Position numbers and translations under genes: made by a program. From NCBI GenBank assembly GCA_964521715.1, contig CAZFSS010000014.1, forward strand, positions 20,761-84,760: a stretch of 64,000 nt of DNA, read 5' to 3'. Shown piece by piece: positions 53,774 through 61,678 of this stretch. The notes beneath the pieces are model-generated. The model made no database searches and was not told the DNA's origin. It was given only the letters and a program-made list of their open reading frames with translations. The DNA is from DAOVRD01 sp964521715 (GTDB lineage Bacteria > Planctomycetota > Brocadiia > SM23-32). Positions within the stretch are counted from its first letter, which is position 1; each line of letters begins with the position of its first letter.

Positions 53774-55042
53774 ATGCTTCCGGAAGAACGCAGCAATGCA
53801 CGCAGATGCGTCAGCGGGGAGGGCCTGTTTGGCGCCGGAATGGGCCTGGTGGCGCCGGTCACGGTGCTGCCGCTTCTTCTGACGTCGCTGGGCGCCAGCG
53901 ACTTCCAGTTGGGCCTGGCGGGCAGCATTGCCCTGGCCGGATGGGTCTTACTCCAGCCGGTAGGCTTCCTGCTGTTCGGCCGTCGCCGCAGGTCGAAGCG
54001 CTTCCTGGTTCCCTGGAGCCTGGCGTTCTGCGTGCCCACGTACCTGGGCATGGCCGCCCTGGTGTACTTCCTGGGCCCGGTTCGGCCTCGTCTCTGCGCC
54101 GCCTTGTTGCTTGCGGTATTCGCGGTCCGCGTGCTGGGCGCCGGCGCCACTACTCCCTTCTGGTTCGAGTGGCAGGCGACGATCTTCAGGCGCGAGATCA
54201 GGGGCCGCGTCATCGGCATGATATCGGCGGCCTCGGGCATCGGGGGCTGTCTGGCCCTCGTCGCGGCGGGCAGGGCTCAGGACGGCCTGCCATTCCCTCT
54301 GAATTACTCGTTACTCTTCGTCGGCGCGGTGTTCTGCTTCGTAGCGGCCCTGGCGGTGCTGGCAACGGTGCGCGAACCGGCGTCCTTCGGCGACTCCTAC
54401 GAGCCGCCGATGGTGCGCGACCTGTTCCGCCGGTTCGCCCATTCGCTCGGAGAGAAGAACTTCCGGAGTTACCTGGTCGGCAGGATCCTGATGACGATGG
54501 GCGGCGGGGCGCTCGCCTTCTACGCCGTCTACTTCGAGAGCCCGGAGGGCGGCGGCCTGAGCAAGGGACTGATTACGACGCTCGCCGTCTCCCTGATGAT
54601 CGCGCACGGCGTCGCCAGCATCTCGCTGGGCCGCTGGGGCGACCGCGTGGGGCATAAGGGAGGCGTGGTAGTCGGCGCGACCGCCCAGCTCGCGTCGATC
54701 GCAGTGGCCTTCCTGGGCCGCGGCGCCATCGCCTGCGCGGTTTGCTTCCTGCTTACCGGCATCGCGTGGGCCGCCGGCTGGGTCTCTCACGTCAACATGC
54801 TCTTCGAGACCTGCCCCCACGACAGCCGCATCGCCCACATCACGGTCAGCAATCTGGTGCTCGGGCCGGTGCTCTTCCTCGTTCCCATGGCGACCGGCTG
54901 GATGATGGAGCACGTGGCGGACCGCACGGTCGGCATCGGGCTTACCCTCATCCCGACTGTGCTCGGCGTCCTCTGGCTGTCGCTGGTCGTCAAGGAGCCC
55001 CGCGACATGCAGATCGCCAGGGACGAGGTCGTGGCTTCGTGA
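53774..55042 (+). CDS. MFS transporter, first of a tandem pair
   Basis: 422 aa. ATG 53774 is chosen over GTG 53762 because from here the N-terminus aligns without gaps to the paralog at 55073 (MLPEERSNARRCVSGEGLFG). Twelve helices; shared phrases with the paralog include GWVSHVNMLFETCPHDSR, GIGLTLIPTVLG and VKEPRDMQIA. Motif A-like loop SLGRWGDRVGHKGG. Substrate unknown. No ribosome site stands out. Ends 30 bp before its paralog. Confidence 0.82.
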   Translation: MLPEERSNARRCVSGEGLFGAGMGLVAPVTVLPLLLTSLGASDFQLGLAGSIALAGWVLLQPVGFLLFGRRRRSKRFLVPWSLAFCVPTYLGMAALVYFLGPVRPRLCAALLLAVFAVRVLGAGATTPFWFEWQATIFRREIRGRVIGMISAASGIGGCLALVAAGRAQDGLPFPLNYSLLFVGAVFCFVAALAVLATVREPASFGDSYEPPMVRDLFRRFAHSLGEKNFRSYLVGRILMTMGGGALAFYAVYFESPEGGGLSKGLITTLAVSLMIAHGVASISLGRWGDRVGHKGGVVVGATAQLASIAVAFLGRGAIACAVCFLLTGIAWAAGWVSHVNMLFETCPHDSRIAHITVSNLVLGPVLFLVPMATGWMMEHVADRTVGIGLTLIPTVLGVLWLSLVVKEPRDMQIARDEVVAS

Positions 55043-55072
55043 CGGCCGGCGGGTCGCCCGGGGGCCCACCCA

Positions 55073-56347
55073 ATGGAATCTGAAGAACGCGGCAACGCAC
55101 TGAAGCTGGCCACCTGTGACGGCTTTTACGGCGTGGGCACGGGCTTTGTGGCCCTGTTGACGGTGCTGCCGCTGCTTTTCAGCCTGCTGGGGGCCGGGAC
55201 GGTCGAGCTCGGCCTGCTGTTCAGCATCGGGACGGTGGGTTGGTTCACGGGCCAGCCGGTCGGGCTGCTTGTGCTCGGGCGCCGGCCGCGCCGCAGGCGC
55301 TTCTTCACGTTCTGGCTGCTGTCCATCTGGGTCCCCAGCCATCTGGCCATGGCGGCCCTTGTCTACGGGCTGGGGCCGGTGCATCCCCGCCTGTGTCGGT
55401 ACGGCATTCTGGCGCTGTTCGCCTTCCTGATGCTGGCGGACGGGATGATCGTGCCTCTCTGGACGGTCTGGCAGGCGTCGTTGTTCCGTCGGGGGAGCCG
55501 CGGTCGGGCTCTGGGGCTGATCGCCGGCGCATCGGCGCTGGGGGCGGGCGTCGGGTCGCTCGCCGCCGGCAAGGTGCAGGACTACCTGCTCTTCCCGTTG
55601 AACTACGCAGTGCTGTTCCTGGCTGCCAGCCTGCTCTTTTCGGCTGCGCTGAACTTCCTTTGGCGGGTGCGGGAGCCCGAAGGCGTCGTTGGAGGCGAGG
55701 CCCCCCTGCGCGCAGCCGACCTGGTCCGTCTGGCTGGACTCTCTCTGCGCCAGACGAACTTCCGGCGCTACATGGCCAGCAAGGTGCTGCTTGCCGTCGG
55801 CGGAGGCGCCGCGGCGTTCTATGCCGTTCACTTCAGGAGCCCCGGCGGCGGCGCGCTGGGCGGCGCCACCGTCATCAAGCTGGGCGCCCTCACGGCCCTT
55901 TCCCAGGCCCTGTCGAGCTACATGCTCGGGGGAGTGGGGGACCGGGCCGGGCACCGGAGGGCGGCCGCGATCGGATTCCTGGCGCAGACGGCCGCCATCG
56001 CCACGGCCTACGTCGGGCGGGGCTGGTTTGCCTGCGCCGCGTGCTTCGCCGTGCTGGGCGTCTCGTGGTCCGCCGGCTGGGTCTCGCACAACAATCTGCT
56101 GTTTGAGACCTGCCCCCACGGCAGCCGGGCCGCCCACCTCACGTTGAGCAACACGTTGCTGGGGCCCTTCGCCGCGCTGGCGCCGCCCGTGACCGGCTGG
56201 CTCATCGCGCAGGCCGGCATGAGGACCAGCATCGGGCTCACCCTCATCCCGACCGTTCTGGGGTTCTTCTGGCTCCTGCTGGCCGTCAAGGAACCGCGGG
56301 ACGTCGAGCTGTCGGCCGCCGCCGCGCTGGCAGGGGAAGGCGCGTGA
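55073..56347 (+). CDS. MFS transporter, second of a tandem pair
   Basis: 424 aa. Colinear with the preceding protein along its whole length (GWVSHNNLLFETCPHGSR, SIGLTLIPTVLGFFW, VKEPRDVELS), so the pair arose by tandem duplication; identity in loops has dropped well below that in the C-terminal third. Motif A-like GGVGDRAGHRRAAA. Substrate unknown. Converges on the radical SAM gene, 21 bp away. Confidence 0.82.
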   Translation: MESEERGNALKLATCDGFYGVGTGFVALLTVLPLLFSLLGAGTVELGLLFSIGTVGWFTGQPVGLLVLGRRPRRRRFFTFWLLSIWVPSHLAMAALVYGLGPVHPRLCRYGILALFAFLMLADGMIVPLWTVWQASLFRRGSRGRALGLIAGASALGAGVGSLAAGKVQDYLLFPLNYAVLFLAASLLFSAALNFLWRVREPEGVVGGEAPLRAADLVRLAGLSLRQTNFRRYMASKVLLAVGGGAAAFYAVHFRSPGGGALGGATVIKLGALTALSQALSSYMLGGVGDRAGHRRAAAIGFLAQTAAIATAYVGRGWFACAACFAVLGVSWSAGWVSHNNLLFETCPHGSRAAHLTLSNTLLGPFAALAPPVTGWLIAQAGMRTSIGLTLIPTVLGFFWLLLAVKEPRDVELSAAAALAGEGA

Positions 56348-56368
56348 TGGACCGTCCGCCCGGCGCCT

Positions 56369-57301
56369 TCACTGGCCCCGGACGGCTTCGTAGTAGGTCT
56401 CGTAACGGCGCTGGCGGCGCATGACGGCCCCCTCGTCCAGGAGCGCGCGCACGCACTTGACGGCCTCGTTCGGGTGGATGCCGAGCCCGTTGGCGATGTC
56501 CTCGAGCGTGCAGGGGCGGCGGCGCAGCATGGCCAGCACCTCTTGCTTCTCTGCGTGAGCCCTGGTCGTCTCCTCGAATGCGCGCCCCGGCACGATCACC
56601 TCGGCGCGCGGCCCCAGCATCTGGCGTATCTCCTCCAGCCGTTCTGCGGACGGCGCGCGCACGTCCCGCTCGGCGGGCGGCCGGACCGCCGTGTTGATCT
56701 GGACCCGGTCCGGGCCGATGCGGTCAACGCAGGCCCCTATGCTTCTTACGTGCCCGTCGGACGAGTTGAGTCCGTCGACGATGAAGACCTCGAGCCAGAT
56801 CTCGCCGTCGAACTCCGCGCGCAGTTGCGCGAGCCCGCTCACCACCTGGTCCAGGGAAAGGGACGGATGCGGGCGGTTTATGCGCTGGAACGTCTCCTCG
56901 TCCCCGGCGTCGAGCGAGGGGAGCACCAGGTCGATTGCCCCGCATGCGGCGCGCACCTCGGGCAGGTGGAACAGCCCCCCGTTCGTCAGCAGCGCGATCG
57001 GGATGTCCGTGAGCCCGCGGATGGCGGACGCGATCTCGCCGAACGACGCGTTCAGCGTCGGCTCGCCCGAGCCGCTCAGGGTCACGAAGTCGGGTCGCGG
57101 GCCGGCGGCCAGTTGCTCCCGCACGTCGGGCACGATCTCTTCCACGGGCACGTAGTCCGCCCGCTCGATCGTCGTGTGCGGCGTCGGCCCGAGCTGGCAG
57201 TAGACGCAGTTGAAGTTGCACGTCTTCAGCGGCACCAGGTCGACGCCGAGCGAGCGGCCCAGCCTGCGCGACGGCACGGGTCCGTACGTGTACCTGCCCA
57301 T
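56369..57301 (-). CDS. Radical SAM protein with C-terminal winged helix
   Basis: 310 aa; ATG 57301. TYGPVPSRRLGRSLGVDLVP then C28-x3-C32-x2-C35 (CNFNCVYC) binding the 4Fe-4S cluster, GSGEPTLN (S-adenosylmethionine contact) and LLTNGGLF. This subfamily (radical SAM, YfkB-like opening GPVPSRRLG) is widespread and of unclear reaction. The last ~70 residues (RRPCTLEDIANGLGIHPNEA) form a winged helix. Own consensus promoter; divergent from a second radical SAM gene. Confidence 0.85.
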   Translation of the reverse strand: MGRYTYGPVPSRRLGRSLGVDLVPLKTCNFNCVYCQLGPTPHTTIERADYVPVEEIVPDVREQLAAGPRPDFVTLSGSGEPTLNASFGEIASAIRGLTDIPIALLTNGGLFHLPEVRAACGAIDLVLPSLDAGDEETFQRINRPHPSLSLDQVVSGLAQLRAEFDGEIWLEVFIVDGLNSSDGHVRSIGACVDRIGPDRVQINTAVRPPAERDVRAPSAERLEEIRQMLGPRAEVIVPGRAFEETTRAHAEKQEVLAMLRRRPCTLEDIANGLGIHPNEAVKCVRALLDEGAVMRRQRRYETYYEAVRGQ

Positions 57302-57372
57302 CTGGACTCCCAGCCTTTCGCCGCAAAGGCCGCAGGGACTGGCGGGGGTGGCTCGCCTGCGCAAGACTTTCG

Positions 57373-57402
57373 ATTATAGGCGCTCGGCCGCAGGGCCGTC
57401 AA
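57373..57402 (-). promoter_or_regulatory. Sigma-70 promoter for the minus-strand radical SAM gene
   Basis: Minus strand TTGACG (57402-57397), 18-base spacer, perfect TATAAT (57378-57373), ~72 bp before ATG 57301. Confidence 0.7.
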
Positions 57403-57481
57403 AGGCTCCGTGGCTCGGCAGGCACTTGCGGTGTGGCGCGGCAGCGCCCGCGTCTGCGAGGTGACCGCTCTGATCCACGCC

Positions 57482-57510
57482 TTGACCTGTCTCCCGAGGG
57501 CGACTACACT
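57482..57510 (+). promoter_or_regulatory. Sigma-70 promoter for the plus-strand radical SAM gene
   Basis: TTGACC, 17-base spacer, TACACT, about 92 bp upstream of ATG 57603. Confidence 0.55.
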
Positions 57511-57602
57511 GGGAAGAAGAGGATGCGAGGACAGGGGGCGGACTGACTCCGGGGCCGGTTGCCCCGGGGGGCCGCCCGGCGCGCGCCGGAGCATCATGCC
57601 GC

Positions 57603-58469
57603 ATGGCAAAGAGAGCCGCCAGAACTGAAGGCGTCGCCATCCCGCGCGACCTGGCCGTGCGGGAGGTGGAGTGCAAGACGGTGCTGAACCGCAGCAGCAT
57701 CGGCGAGTACTCCATGAACTGCTACACCGGCTGCCAGCACGGCTGCATCTACTGCTACGCGCGCTTCATGCAACGCTTCCGGCCTCACCCGGAGCCGTGG
57801 GGCCGGTTCGTGGACGTCAAGGTCAACGCTGCGGAAGCGCTCAGGAAGCAGTTGAGGCGGGCCAAGCCCGGGGGCGTCTTCGTCAGCAGCGCCTGCGACG
57901 CCTGGCAGCCGGTGGAAAGCCGCTGGAAGTTGACCCGCGAGTGCTGCCGCCTGCTCATCGAGCACGGCTTCAAAGTCAACGCCCTGACCAAGAACGCCCT
58001 CGTGCTGCGGGACTTCGATATCTTCCAGCCCGGGCTGACCCGGGTCGGCACCACGATCACTACGCTCGACCCCAAGCTGGCGGAGCTCTGGGAGCCGGAG
58101 GCGAGCAGCGTTGAGGAGCGCTGGGGCATCCTGAAGGCGGCGAAGCAGTCCGGCCTCGAGACCTCCGTCATGTTCGGCCCTCTGTTGCCCTATCTCTCCG
58201 ACGGGCAGGACTCGATAGACGCCCTCTTCGAGCGCGCGGCCGGAGCGGACGTGGACCTGATATGGGTGGACGCGATGAACCCGCGCCCCCGGGTCTGGCC
58301 GTCCGTCGGGCAGCTCGTGCGGGACGAGTTCCCCGAACTGCACGAGGGCTACAGCCGGATGCTGCACGACAAGGAGAAGCGCGCCGCCTACCTGAAGGAC
58401 CTGCGCGTGCGCGTGAGGGCGGCGGCCCGGAAGACGGGCCTCGAGGATCGCGTGGGCGGCTGCCCGTGA
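57603..58469 (+). CDS. SplB-like radical SAM protein
   Basis: 288 aa. NRSSIGEYSMNCYTGCQHGC IYCYARFM holds C44-x3-C48-x2-C51; VFVSSACDAWQPVE and VNALTKNALVLRD are the conserved barrel strands of the SplB/Rv2578c-like group. Members resemble spore photoproduct lyase but lack its DNA-specific residues, so the substrate is unknown. ATG 57603 has no strong ribosome site (leader GGAGC nearby). Ends 70 bp before the converging small Pro-rich gene. Confidence 0.85.
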   Translation: MAKRAARTEGVAIPRDLAVREVECKTVLNRSSIGEYSMNCYTGCQHGCIYCYARFMQRFRPHPEPWGRFVDVKVNAAEALRKQLRRAKPGGVFVSSACDAWQPVESRWKLTRECCRLLIEHGFKVNALTKNALVLRDFDIFQPGLTRVGTTITTLDPKLAELWEPEASSVEERWGILKAAKQSGLETSVMFGPLLPYLSDGQDSIDALFERAAGADVDLIWVDAMNPRPRVWPSVGQLVRDEFPELHEGYSRMLHDKEKRAAYLKDLRVRVRAAARKTGLEDRVGGCP

Positions 58470-58539
58470 CGCCCTTGGCTGGGCCGGCCTGGCAGCACTA
58501 CGATGGCCTCCACTGACTGGCCGGGTGTGCGGACAAGCT

Positions 58540-58692
58540 CTAGTCGCTCGAAGGCGATCTCTGGGCGGGAGAGCGGTCCGGGCGCCTGGGCGGCGGCTGG
58601 GGTGGCGGTGGCGTGGTGGGCCGCGGGTTCACAGGACGCGGATTGACGCCCCCCTTCTTAACTTGACCTTCTCTCAGTTCCTTCTCAACCAT
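58540..58692 (-). CDS. Small proline-rich disordered protein, partner of the membrane protein upstream
   Basis: 50 aa: MVEKELREGQVKKGGVNPRP, then PTTPPPPQPPPRRPD and a Ser-rich end. Its ATG lies 8 bp inside the end of the upstream gene, implying coupling. The KKGGVNP ... PPPP pattern is one I recall next to DUF6338-like membrane proteins in many bacteria, which supports a real gene rather than a chance ORF. Function unknown; likely a cytoplasmic or membrane-associated tail peptide. Confidence 0.6.
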   Translation of the reverse strand: MVEKELREGQVKKGGVNPRPVNPRPTTPPPPQPPPRRPDRSPAQRSPSSD

Positions 58693-59377
58693 GGACGGTC
58701 TCCTCACCCCCATCTGCTGCGAACCTCTCCTCGTAATCTCCCAGCGATGGGACCTCCAGAGTGACATCACCGGCCCCAAGAGAAACGTAAAGGCCTCCAA
58801 CTTTGTAAAGCTCCTCTCGTGTGCTGTTTCGCCTCACACTCACATCACGGAGGAGTAGTTCGCGTGGAGACTGGATATCAGAGAACGCGGCCGCCCACCC
58901 CTCGTACACAAGATCATTCGCGAAGTCTCTGACGACGACCCAGTCCACATCACGGGTGTTCATCATGTAACTCCAGACGTCGGCGTCACCGAACTTCTTG
59001 GTCACGCCTATGCTGCAGGCCAAGCGGTGGAGGAGTTTATGGTTCGTGACGGCGCTGATCGCCAGCGCGAAGGGAAGCGCCAGAATGCCCACCAAAAGTA
59101 CTTCCATGACGTTAAGCTCGGCATCGGCGTGCACCAGAGACTGGAAAAGATGAATCTCCCCCTTGGCTTCCACGCCGACGGCATTCAGCATGGCAACTGC
59201 GCTTCGCACCAGTCCGTAATACAGCAGATATGATCCAATGCCCAAGACGAATGAGTTAAGGAGGAACGCCCATGCCTTGCGCTCTCTGTGGACTGTCAAA
59301 GCGTCGACCAGCATGGCGCAGATGATCCCTGGGAAGAACACCAAAAGTATTCGCAATGTGAAGTCCGTAATCTGCAA
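58685..59377 (-). CDS. DUF6338-like membrane protein
   Basis: 230 aa from TTG 59377 with AGGGGG upstream. Helix 1 LLVFFPGIICAMLVDALTV with the FFPG motif, helix 2 FLLNSFVLGIGSYLLYYGLV, helix 3 EVLLVGILALPFALAISAV, then a cytoplasmic domain KFGDADVWSYMMN, DVDWVVVRDFANDLVYEGWA and ELLLRDVSVRR that resembles the small beta-barrel of DUF6338 proteins. Base composition is visibly less GC-rich than the neighbours, suggesting acquisition. Family assignment from memory of motifs; role unknown. Confidence 0.65.
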   Translation of the reverse strand: MQITDFTLRILLVFFPGIICAMLVDALTVHRERKAWAFLLNSFVLGIGSYLLYYGLVRSAVAMLNAVGVEAKGEIHLFQSLVHADAELNVMEVLLVGILALPFALAISAVTNHKLLHRLACSIGVTKKFGDADVWSYMMNTRDVDWVVVRDFANDLVYEGWAAAFSDIQSPRELLLRDVSVRRNSTREELYKVGGLYVSLGAGDVTLEVPSLGDYEERFAADGGEETVHG

Positions 59378-59824
59378 CTATTACCCCCTGCCTAGGAGTC
59401 CCGTTGAGCGGGAGTTCGGCGCCTAGAATGGTTGTACCGTGCGAGGTCCGCGCGAGGGACCCACACAGAGCTTACATCATCGCCGCATTGGGGTCAAGGC
59501 GGTCTGGGTGCCATGGCATACGCTTGGGTCCACAGAGACTGATTCATGGGCGCTTCGGCGCTAGGTGGCGGCCAAGATGAGCGAGAGGGTTCTTTCTGGA
59601 GGCGCAGGACGGACCTGGCGGCCGCAATCACAGGGGAGAGTGGACGGCACGGCGTGGGCCTGAACATTAGACTGCCTTATTGGGCTTGGCGGGCTGCCTC
59701 ATAGGCCGGGCGTACGATCGGGTTCCTTCACTTGGCCGTTCTGCGTGGGCTGGTTAGAATGGACGTTTCCGGTCCCCAGGCAGGGGCCGGGCAGTCTGAA
59801 CTCCACGAGCCGACTGCGCGAACC
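59378..59824. other. 447-bp non-coding region
   Basis: Between the divergent DUF6338-like gene and the CooC-like gene. Apart from the promoter at 59732-59760 I see no ORF with coding character, no tRNA and no repeat shared with the rest of the window. GC is lower near the DUF6338 side, consistent with the border of an inserted segment. Confidence 0.5.
59732..59760 (+). promoter_or_regulatory. Possible sigma-70 promoter for the CooC-like gene
   Basis: TTGGCC, 17-base spacer, TAGAAT, 65 bp upstream of ATG 59825. Confidence 0.5.
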
Positions 59825-60580
59825 ATGGGAAGAATGGCGATCGTCACCGGAAGGGGAGGCGCCGGCAAGAGCACCTTCACGGCGCTTGCCGTCCGTCATC
59901 TGCCGTCGGCCCCGCTGCTTATAGACGCCGACGCCGACCAGAGCCTGGCGCAACTGCTCGGCGTGGACCTGGCCGAGCAGGACGTGAACACGATCTCCGA
60001 CGTCCTCTACAGGCTCCAGGATCCGAAGGACTACAAAGATCTGGGCGCCATGCCGCTGCCCGAAAAGATCGAGTACCTTCTGAGCGTCTCGTGCGTCTAC
60101 GAGTCATCCGAGTTCGACCTGGTGACGCTGGGCGTGAAGTGGACGCGCGGCTGCTACTGCGCGCCCAACGACGTGCTCCAGAGCGTCGTGCCGGCGCTCG
60201 CGCGGGACTACGGCTGCACGATCGTCGATTCGCCCGCCGGACTGGAGCACGTCAACCGGCGCATCGTCCGTGAGGTGGACGACGTCTTCGTGATGCTCGA
60301 TCCCTCGGCCAAGGCGCTGCGCAACGTTCGGCGCCTGATCGAGATAGCCGACGCCATCGGCGTTTCCTACGGGAACCTGTACCTGGTGGGCAACCATCGC
60401 TTCAGCGACGAGGCCGGGCAGCGGCTCGAAGGGCTGGACGGGGCGAAGTACCTCGGCCGGGTGGAGGAGGATGCAGACGTCGAGCGGTTCGACTGGGAGG
60501 GCAAGTCGCTGCTCGAACTGCCGGAGGATTCGCCGGCGAGCCGCTCGGTCGGCCGCATCTTGCAGGCGGCGGGGTACTAA
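59825..60580 (+). CDS. CooC-like MinD-family ATPase (CODH nickel-insertion type)
   Basis: 251 aa. Deviant Walker A GRGGAGKST (9-17) with an early GRGG in place of GKGG, DADADQSLAQLLG (signature of CooC), and the Cys-x-Cys pair C110-Y-C112 (GCYCAPN) that bridges metal in the CooC dimer. IVDSPAGLEHVNRR is the Walker B region. ATG 59834 is an alternative start. CooC loads nickel into carbon monoxide dehydrogenase; no CODH gene is in the window, so it is an orphan here but implies anaerobic C1 metabolism elsewhere. Confidence 0.85.
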   Translation: MGRMAIVTGRGGAGKSTFTALAVRHLPSAPLLIDADADQSLAQLLGVDLAEQDVNTISDVLYRLQDPKDYKDLGAMPLPEKIEYLLSVSCVYESSEFDLVTLGVKWTRGCYCAPNDVLQSVVPALARDYGCTIVDSPAGLEHVNRRIVREVDDVFVMLDPSAKALRNVRRLIEIADAIGVSYGNLYLVGNHRFSDEAGQRLEGLDGAKYLGRVEEDADVERFDWEGKSLLELPEDSPASRSVGRILQAAGY

Positions 60581-60629
60581 CAGGGCTTCGACACCGAATT
60601 CGGGGGTCGGTTCCTTTCGGCTCTGTGAA

Positions 60630-60688
60630 GTAGGGGCACGGCGCGCCGTGCCCCTACGAAAGCGGATCGGACTTGCCCATGTGGTGGA
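60630..60688. repeat. Inverted copy of the palindrome-ended repeat element
   Basis: Contains the same perfect 28-bp palindrome as 48147-48174 (here 60630-60657) followed by GAAAGCGGATCGGACTTGCC, the reverse complement of the body of the 48-kb unit. Again located between the 3' ends of two convergent genes (CooC-like and DUF72). Confidence 0.85.
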
Positions 60689-60701
60689 CGCGCATGGGGT
60701 A

Positions 60702-61454
60702 TCAGCCCGTCACAGCCGCCAGCATCTCGCGCAGCCGCTTTGCGTCGCGGACTGCGTGCCCGCCGATGTCGTTGTTGAAGTACGCGTGAATGCTGCGACC
60801 CGCCTGCCACTGGGTGCGCATCCAGTCGGCCCATTCGGCCAGCGTTTCGTCGGGATAGGCGCCCGTGTAGCGCCTGGACGGCCCGTGGAACCTGACGTAG
60901 GCGACGGGGCCGACGCCGCGCCGGGGCGTGTAGAGGCGCGGCATGTCGTGGCTGCACAAGCAGGCCCCCCGGCTCTCCAACAGCTCGAACGTCTCCTCGC
61001 AGTACCAACTCTCGTTCCGGAACTCGAAGACGCTGGCGAGGCCGTCCGGCAGCAGCGTCAGGAACGCTTCCAGCGTCTCGAGGTCGCGTTCGACGCGTGG
61101 CGGAAGCTGGAAGAGCACCGGCCCCAGATGCTCCCGGAGCATCCTGGCCCTTCGGACGAATTCCTCGACTGCGTCTTCGGCGCCCTTCAGCTCCCGCGTG
61201 TGCGTGATGAAGCGGCTGGCCTTCAGGGCATAGACGAAGCCCGCCGGCGCCTGCCCGCGCCAGGACTCCATGGTTGACTCGCGCGGCAGGTGGTAGAACG
61301 TGCTGTTGACCTCGACCGCGTCGAAGTGCTGCGCGTAGTGGGCGAGCCACTCGCGCTGGGGCACCTGCTCGGGGTAGAAGATCCCCCGCCAGTGCGTGTA
61401 GCTCCAGCCCGACGTGCCCACGCGGCATTGCTGGGCGGACGCTGCTGCGGCCAT
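60702..61454 (-). CDS. DUF72 family protein
   Basis: 250 aa. ATG 61454 with GGGAGG upstream is preferred to an in-frame start at 61568. YecE/DUF72 phrases: RVGTSGWSYTHWRGIFYPE, FDAVEVNSTFYHLP, FVYALKASRFITHTREL, LGPVLFQLPP, FEFRNESWY and IHAYFNNDIGGHAVRDA. A TIM-barrel resembling endonuclease IV/xylose isomerase of unknown reaction. Stands alone. Confidence 0.9.
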   Translation of the reverse strand: MAAAASAQQCRVGTSGWSYTHWRGIFYPEQVPQREWLAHYAQHFDAVEVNSTFYHLPRESTMESWRGQAPAGFVYALKASRFITHTRELKGAEDAVEEFVRRARMLREHLGPVLFQLPPRVERDLETLEAFLTLLPDGLASVFEFRNESWYCEETFELLESRGACLCSHDMPRLYTPRRGVGPVAYVRFHGPSRRYTGAYPDETLAEWADWMRTQWQAGRSIHAYFNNDIGGHAVRDAKRLREMLAAVTG

Positions 61455-61555
61455 AGCGGCCTGCCTCCCGGCTGCGGCCCTGATCATCTTAGTGGCGACC
61501 GGCCGCGGCGTCAATGCGGCGTTGCATCGAATTGTTGTGTTTGCCTGGGGCGTTG

Positions 61556-61678
61556 CACTATCCGCCACTGGTCATCTTGATGGTTGCCTACGTGATCCGG
61601 CGCTGGGGTCCCGAGGTGCAGGGGACGGGCATTGCGCGCGTGATGAGCGCGGTCGGGCGGCGGGGGCGCGCCGGGCGC
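61556..61678 (+). pseudogene. Fragment of a ClC-family chloride channel
   Basis: The plus strand reads HYPPLVILMVAYVIRRWGPE, then VQGTGIARVMSAVGRRGR, which matches the G-P-E-x-x-G-x-G-(I/V)-x-x-V-M-x-A-V segment around the first ClC selectivity motif. Nothing before or after it in frame looks like ClC, and it abuts the end of rpoN on the other strand. I read it as debris of a deleted gene. Confidence 0.5.
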
